This document shows positions 50,869 to 54,689 of a stretch of 54,689 nt of DNA, one piece after another; position 1 is the first letter of the stretch, and the number at the start of each line of letters is the position of its first letter. The notes beneath the pieces were generated by a model that searched no databases, had not been told where the DNA came from, and worked only from the letters and a program-made list of their open reading frames with translations. Where the stretch lies: assembly GCA_903901015.1 (NCBI GenBank), contig CAIUPH010000005.1, positions 1 to 54,689 of the forward strand. The letters run 5' to 3'. The DNA is from Candidatus Bathyarchaeota archaeon. GTDB lineage: Archaea; Thermoproteota; Bathyarchaeia; Bathyarchaeales; Bathycorpusculaceae. Both the position numbers and the translations under genes were made by a program.

Positions 50869-52131
50869 CTAGAAATCTCCACTATCGCTTGCACTTTGCG
50901 AATTATCTTTTGACTCTGTAGCAGAATCCGACTGCGAACTACTACCCGCAATGCGTTTACCAGCCCCTACATCCTTACAACATGCTTCCGAGGCTGAATC
51001 CTTTACTTTTTTGTCTATTTCTTCTTGTTGTTGCTGTGGATTTCTATCTTGTGCTTGATTATCTTGTGCTTCACGTACGCTGTAAGTTGTAGGGTCATAG
51101 GTTCCTGCGGGATTCGTATAGCCTGAATCTGGTGAATGCAACCCTTGAGCATCAAAATTTGTAGGATTGTAGTTTGCAGGGTTGTAATTTGTAGGGTCGT
51201 AAGCTCCTTGTGGATCTGTATAACCTGAATCGGGTGAATACGCATTACTGTTCAATCCTGCATCTGAATTTGCGCTACTGCTGCCAAGCCCTGAGTTTCC
51301 GCTTCCACCGCTTCCTCCAATAGTTCCTGCTGAACCCATGGCGCTACCTGCGCCTGCTCCAGCAGCTGATGAAGCAGCGCCACCTCCAGCGAAAAAGCCA
51401 AAGTACACACCTAATCCAACACCTATACCTACACCGCCAACTATACCGCCAATAACGGATGGATTACTCAAAATATTATCCGACTGAGGAGAAACAGATG
51501 AAGGAAAAATAGTCGCAGAAGATAACTGGAAATAATCATACTCTGAACTGCCGCCCCAAGGAGAAACCGCATCCACGCTCGTTATCTGGGAAGGCGTTGA
51601 ATCCGATTCAATATATGTATACTTTAGTTGACCATTATAATAACAGTTAATTTGACTGTTGATTCTAACCATAGACAGTGTAAAGAGCGCACCTTTACTT
51701 TCGGTGTAGGTTCCTTTTTGGGATGTATACACTTTTGAGCCGTCATGATAGAAAACAAATGAGCTACCCCAACCATCAGCCATGAAACTGTAACTATGCT
51801 TCTCAGTTATTGCTGACACGTCATTTCCACTGTGGGGTCCTGAAATCCAGCGGCTTTGATCCTCAACTTTCCAATCATAAATTCCAGACGCAAAATGACC
51901 ACCGTAGTGAATTGCAGTGTCACCGTGGGTTTGATCCAGAATTACGCCGACTGAACCAAAGCTAACTCCTACAGGATGTTCAGATGTCCAGCCTGCTGTT
52001 TGCAACTCACCAAAACTCTGATAGTTCATGTCATCTCTCCAGATAGTAGTGCTATCTTGAGCTTTAACCAGTAAAATTAAACTTAAAACAAATAACATTA
52101 CAGCCAGTGCCGCAAATAATTTTCCTTTCAA
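50869..52131 (-). CDS. Anchored LamG-like surface protein with repeated SPDSGY tail
   Basis: A 420-residue protein from TTG 52131 (AGAGGAG 11 bases upstream; MKGKLFAALAVMLFVLSLIL as signal peptide). An ectodomain of about 190 residues has a concanavalin-like fold (WRDDMNYQSFGELQTAGWTS, SYSFMADGWGSSFVFYHDG, INCYYNGQLKYTYIESD). A Gly-rich membrane segment (IGGIVGGVGIGVGLGVYFGF) is followed by a Gly/Ala/Ser linker. Then a tail of about 150 residues holds two copies of SPDSGYTxPxGxYDPTxY and NPxNY/NF repeats, and a Gln/Ser-rich end. The tail should be cytoplasmic. It is divergent from a protein of the same architecture at 52294. Confidence 0.68.
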   Translation of the reverse strand: MKGKLFAALAVMLFVLSLILLVKAQDSTTIWRDDMNYQSFGELQTAGWTSEHPVGVSFGSVGVILDQTHGDTAIHYGGHFASGIYDWKVEDQSRWISGPHSGNDVSAITEKHSYSFMADGWGSSFVFYHDGSKVYTSQKGTYTESKGALFTLSMVRINSQINCYYNGQLKYTYIESDSTPSQITSVDAVSPWGGSSEYDYFQLSSATIFPSSVSPQSDNILSNPSVIGGIVGGVGIGVGLGVYFGFFAGGGAASSAAGAGAGSAMGSAGTIGGSGGSGNSGLGSSSANSDAGLNSNAYSPDSGYTDPQGAYDPTNYNPANYNPTNFDAQGLHSPDSGYTNPAGTYDPTTYSVREAQDNQAQDRNPQQQQEEIDKKVKDSASEACCKDVGAGKRIAGSSSQSDSATESKDNSQSASDSGDF

Positions 52132-52293
52132 GCTATCCCGCACTCCTCTAAATACTGATTTCCGGCAGAGAATATAAGCTCTTGCAAAAATTGAAGGTAT
52201 CAAGCCCTGAAACGGCAGGAATTATGCATTCCGTGTATCTTAAAAGCAACTTAGACCCATAAATTAGGGTGTTATTGAGAGGAGTTGGTTAAA

Positions 52294-53928
52294 GTGAAAA
52301 AGAGCATAGTCGCAATTATTATAATCGTTTTGTGTTTGTCCATGTCGTCCGTTTTTTCCCCAAAAGCGAATGCAACATCTGTCCCCAATGGAATTGTGTA
52401 TTCTATCCCAATAACGTTAACCAACACACAATCTATGGCAACTCCAACACCTTATCAACAGATGATATCAGTAGATAGCTCAAAGTACAGCGGTTATGAA
52501 GCACCAAACCTGAAGAACGTCGAATTCTTTGACTCTTCAGGGACAGTAATTTATAGCTGGCTAGAATCTGGAGCTGAAAGCTCATCTACAAACACTATCT
52601 ACTGGCTGAATTTGCCAAATGGAATCGCAGCAAAATCAAGCGTTACAATATATTTGGGATTTGCTTCACCAACCACCAATCTGCTCAATGGTCAAACAAT
52701 TGGAGAAGCACCCACTCTCAGCTCGACATATGGGCAATATGATAACGGACGCAACGTGTTTGCTTTTTACGATAACTTTGCAGGAAATACCCTGAGCAAT
52801 TTATGGCTTGATAACAGCGCCCAAACCAAAAACACATTTACAATTGATAATGGAATAACTGTTGCGCCAGCTCAAGCTTTCAACAACTGGACCTCCATTA
52901 ATTCAGTAAACACTTTTTCCCAAGGGGTCACAGAGTTTTATGGAACAATTCCAACAGGAGATGGAACAGCAACTTTTGACGGTGTACTCGTTGGTTTAAT
53001 TTGCCAATCAGGTTGGGATTCAATGATTGGATGCGTCGCGGGTTCTTACGGTTTAATTACAAAAGACGGAGGAAACTGGAATACAGCAGAAGGACTTTCT
53101 TTTGGAACAGCAAATATTTACTCACTTTATGTTCCTTCCGCTACTTCTTCAATGAGGTTAGCAGAGGTGAATTACGGCTCAACAATATCAGGCAACTCAA
53201 ACCCTCTGACATTACCGCAGCCAATTGGTCTTCAAAACCAAAGAAGAAGCGGATTAACTTTAGGACCAATCTTCTGGATTCGCGAAAGAGCTTATCCACC
53301 CAACGGGGTAATGCCCGAAGCTTTGGTTAACGGACAAACCTCCTCAACGCCTCAATCAAACAGTGTCTTTAGCAACCCACTTGTAGTAGCCGCCATAATT
53401 GGAGTTATACTTGCAGGCATTGGAGCAGCCGCGTATTATGGTATTATAGCAAAAGGCGGCAGTGCAGCCGCATCAGCAGGAGCAAAAGTTACTGGAGCGG
53501 CAGATAGCCCAGCTGGCTCGGGGACAGGCAATTTGGGCAGCCCTATCATCGATAACTCTAATTTCCTTGATTCTTTATTCAATGCAAACACTGCAGTCGG
53601 AGTAACTAATCAAGCAAGAGACGTTGGTGAAGGTGCCGATTCAAGTATTCGTAATTCGGGTAGCCTTAGCGTTGACGATTCCAGTTTCCTTGATTCTCTC
53701 TACAACTCTAGCACACCCACCTCGGTAGATCCGAGCCGAGCGGGGAGCGCTGATAGTGAAAGAGTTGGTTCAGTCCCAAGTAGTGGCAGGGTCGATGTCC
53801 GTAATGACTATTTCCTTAATGACTTACGCGATGACCGGTTGTATCTGGATGATGATACGTCTCCTGGCGAGATTATAGGCACTCTTTTGCAATCGGAAGG
53901 AGGATTCGCATGCATTCCGTTTCTATGA
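52294..53928 (+). CDS. DUF2341-type surface protein with repeated FLDSL tail
   Basis: A 544-residue exported protein from GTG 52294 (GGAG nine bases upstream; MKKSIVAIIIIVLCLSMSSV). The signal peptide is followed by a DUF2341 domain (about 30-130: YQQMISVDSSKYSGYEAPNL, AKSSVTIYLGFASPTT) and a concanavalin-like part (NVFAFYDNFAGNTLSNLWLD). A membrane segment follows (NPLVVAAIIGVILAGIGAAA) and then a tail of about 150 residues with three related motifs: DNSNFLDSLFN, DDSSFLDSLYN and RNDYFLNDLRD. The tail should be cytoplasmic. The same plan is seen in the divergent neighbour, so the two probably act together. Confidence 0.72.
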   Translation: MKKSIVAIIIIVLCLSMSSVFSPKANATSVPNGIVYSIPITLTNTQSMATPTPYQQMISVDSSKYSGYEAPNLKNVEFFDSSGTVIYSWLESGAESSSTNTIYWLNLPNGIAAKSSVTIYLGFASPTTNLLNGQTIGEAPTLSSTYGQYDNGRNVFAFYDNFAGNTLSNLWLDNSAQTKNTFTIDNGITVAPAQAFNNWTSINSVNTFSQGVTEFYGTIPTGDGTATFDGVLVGLICQSGWDSMIGCVAGSYGLITKDGGNWNTAEGLSFGTANIYSLYVPSATSSMRLAEVNYGSTISGNSNPLTLPQPIGLQNQRRSGLTLGPIFWIRERAYPPNGVMPEALVNGQTSSTPQSNSVFSNPLVVAAIIGVILAGIGAAAYYGIIAKGGSAAASAGAKVTGAADSPAGSGTGNLGSPIIDNSNFLDSLFNANTAVGVTNQARDVGEGADSSIRNSGSLSVDDSSFLDSLYNSSTPTSVDPSRAGSADSERVGSVPSSGRVDVRNDYFLNDLRDDRLYLDDDTSPGEIIGTLLQSEGGFACIPFL

Positions 53929-54043
53929 CGCGCCAAAATTGGTTAAGGGCTGGCTCCACGGATGCTCTCCATTTTTGAGGACAGCTATCTAAAAATTTAG
54001 GCATTTAGCATAGCACAAGTTCAAAGGGAAAACATTTTCTTGG

Positions 54044-54232
54044 CTATGCCTTTTTGCGTTTAAAATAAGCTACAAAGTCAGAGTGCGCGCTCTTTTGAAC
54101 CATGGCTGGTATAATTGATGTAAGTTCCCATTGGTCCTCTCCATAATTATCTAATAATGTTTTCTGGTCTGTTATTCCCGCTTTTCTGCATTCCTCAAAC
54201 AGGGCAATTACCATGTATTCCCATTTAGTCAT
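54044..54232 (-). CDS. DUF4177-like small protein
   Basis: A 62-residue protein with the DUF4177 pattern: MTKWEYMVIALFEECRKAGI at the start, LLDNYGEDQWELTSIIPAMV in the middle (the G-x-x-W-E-L-x-S-x-I-P signature) and a final YFKRKKA. These proteins are usually free-standing, with no known function. The length is normal. It is on the opposite strand to the DUF2341 gene, with 115 bases between them, where no further gene is seen. Confidence 0.82.
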   Translation of the reverse strand: MTKWEYMVIALFEECRKAGITDQKTLLDNYGEDQWELTSIIPAMVQKSAHSDFVAYFKRKKA

Positions 54233-54689
54233 AACATCATCTGCTCCCGATTATCAGACTACCACAATCTCTTTCTAAGGTTGTGATTTAGAAAGATAAG
54301 CTTTTGCACTTTGTTTTATTTTTGTTTAGTTCATGTCTAAGGTCCAAAGGCTTTCAGCGGATTCAGATTTAATAATGCCTAAATAGTCACATAGAAAGAA
54401 ACACCTAATCTACCTAAGCTCCAACTATCTCACTTTGAGAAGTTTCAATAATTCCTTAACACACCCAAGTTTTGATGTTCATACAAAGATGGATTCATAG
54501 TAGTTTTCCTCTTTCTCCATTCAAACCGTTTCTTTCTAAAAGAAATTTGGTAATGTCCTAATTTAAGATACTTAAATGGAAATGGAACAGTTCATGCCAT
54601 GTCCAGACGTGATCCGTTAAACCCTCAATTCTTGCCGGAGAAGCGCTTCGTTTAAACTCATTAATAAAGTTCCAATAAAACTGAAACAA
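54233..54689. other. Gene-free stretch at the right end
   Basis: No convincing gene of length is seen in these 457 bases. They hold repeat R3 copy 2 (54383-54447). A TATA-like GATACTTAAAT lies near 54567-54577, and a short frame of 18 codons from ATG 54599 follows it, too short to call. A gene may begin beyond the window. Confidence 0.4.
54383..54447 (+). repeat. Repeat R3, copy 2
   Basis: AGTCACATAGAAAGAAAC, CCTAATCTACCTAAGCTCCA and TCACTTTGAGAAGTTTC align with 50781-50845 over about 60 bases at perhaps 70% identity by eye. It is in the same orientation. Confidence 0.55.

Overview
The window looks like chromosomal DNA of a TACK-group archaeon, most likely a Bathyarchaeia-type lineage; the assignment is inference from gene content. 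Supporting signs are an ESCRT-III/CdvB division protein, archaeal tRNA modification enzymes (TiaS, TrmI), an archaeal-type methionine aminopeptidase, DUF1512, TATA-box promoters, an unlinked 5S rRNA gene, frequent TTG/GTG starts, and many secreted beta-propeller or Ig-like proteins with one C-terminal membrane anchor.

Layout. 1-5.6 kb: SRPBCC protein, TiaS, three stand-alone Lrp/AsnC ligand-binding (RAM) proteins, a flippase-like membrane protein, and a zinc-ribbon membrane gene interrupted by TGA. 5.7-16.7 kb: CTP synthase, CBS protein, HExxH protein, an anchored Ig-like surface protein, TrmI, a B12-type radical SAM enzyme, CdvB, rubrerythrin, and ArsM with its AbrB-like partner. 16.8-31 kb: UspA, kelch surface protein, ABC exporter, DUF362 ferredoxin-like protein, DedA, metallo-beta-lactamase-fold hydrolase, TrpRS, OB-fold protein, flavin-reductase-like protein, methionine aminopeptidase, DUF1512 and 5S rRNA. 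31.6-41 kb: two GT39-type glycosyltransferases, GalT, a NosD-like beta-helix protein, then glycogen debranching enzyme, DUF89 and triose-phosphate isomerase in a row, which reads as sugar and surface-glycan metabolism.

41-54.7 kb is accessory in character. It has small zinc-ribbon and membrane genes separated by direct repeats, a block of FnIII/PQQ/kelch surface proteins, a radical SAM protein, tiny overlapping genes of unknown function, PadR beside a perfect operator-like palindrome, and a divergent pair of anchored proteins whose predicted cytoplasmic tails carry short peptide repeats.

The less expected observations are: (1) a 53-bp identical direct repeat within roughly 190-bp units that flank single small genes, with a stem that covaries between copies; (2) a separate conserved intergenic element in three places (8.4, 15.4 and 31.5 kb); (3) seven small or partial reading frames broken by one in-frame stop or a one-base frameshift, including a zinc ribbon whose third cysteine codon reads TGA; (4) several small genes that are easy to miss (50520-50645, 14519-14680, 10785-10892). 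No CRISPR array, transposase, integrase or tRNA gene was recognised. All family calls rest on motif reading; no database search was run.
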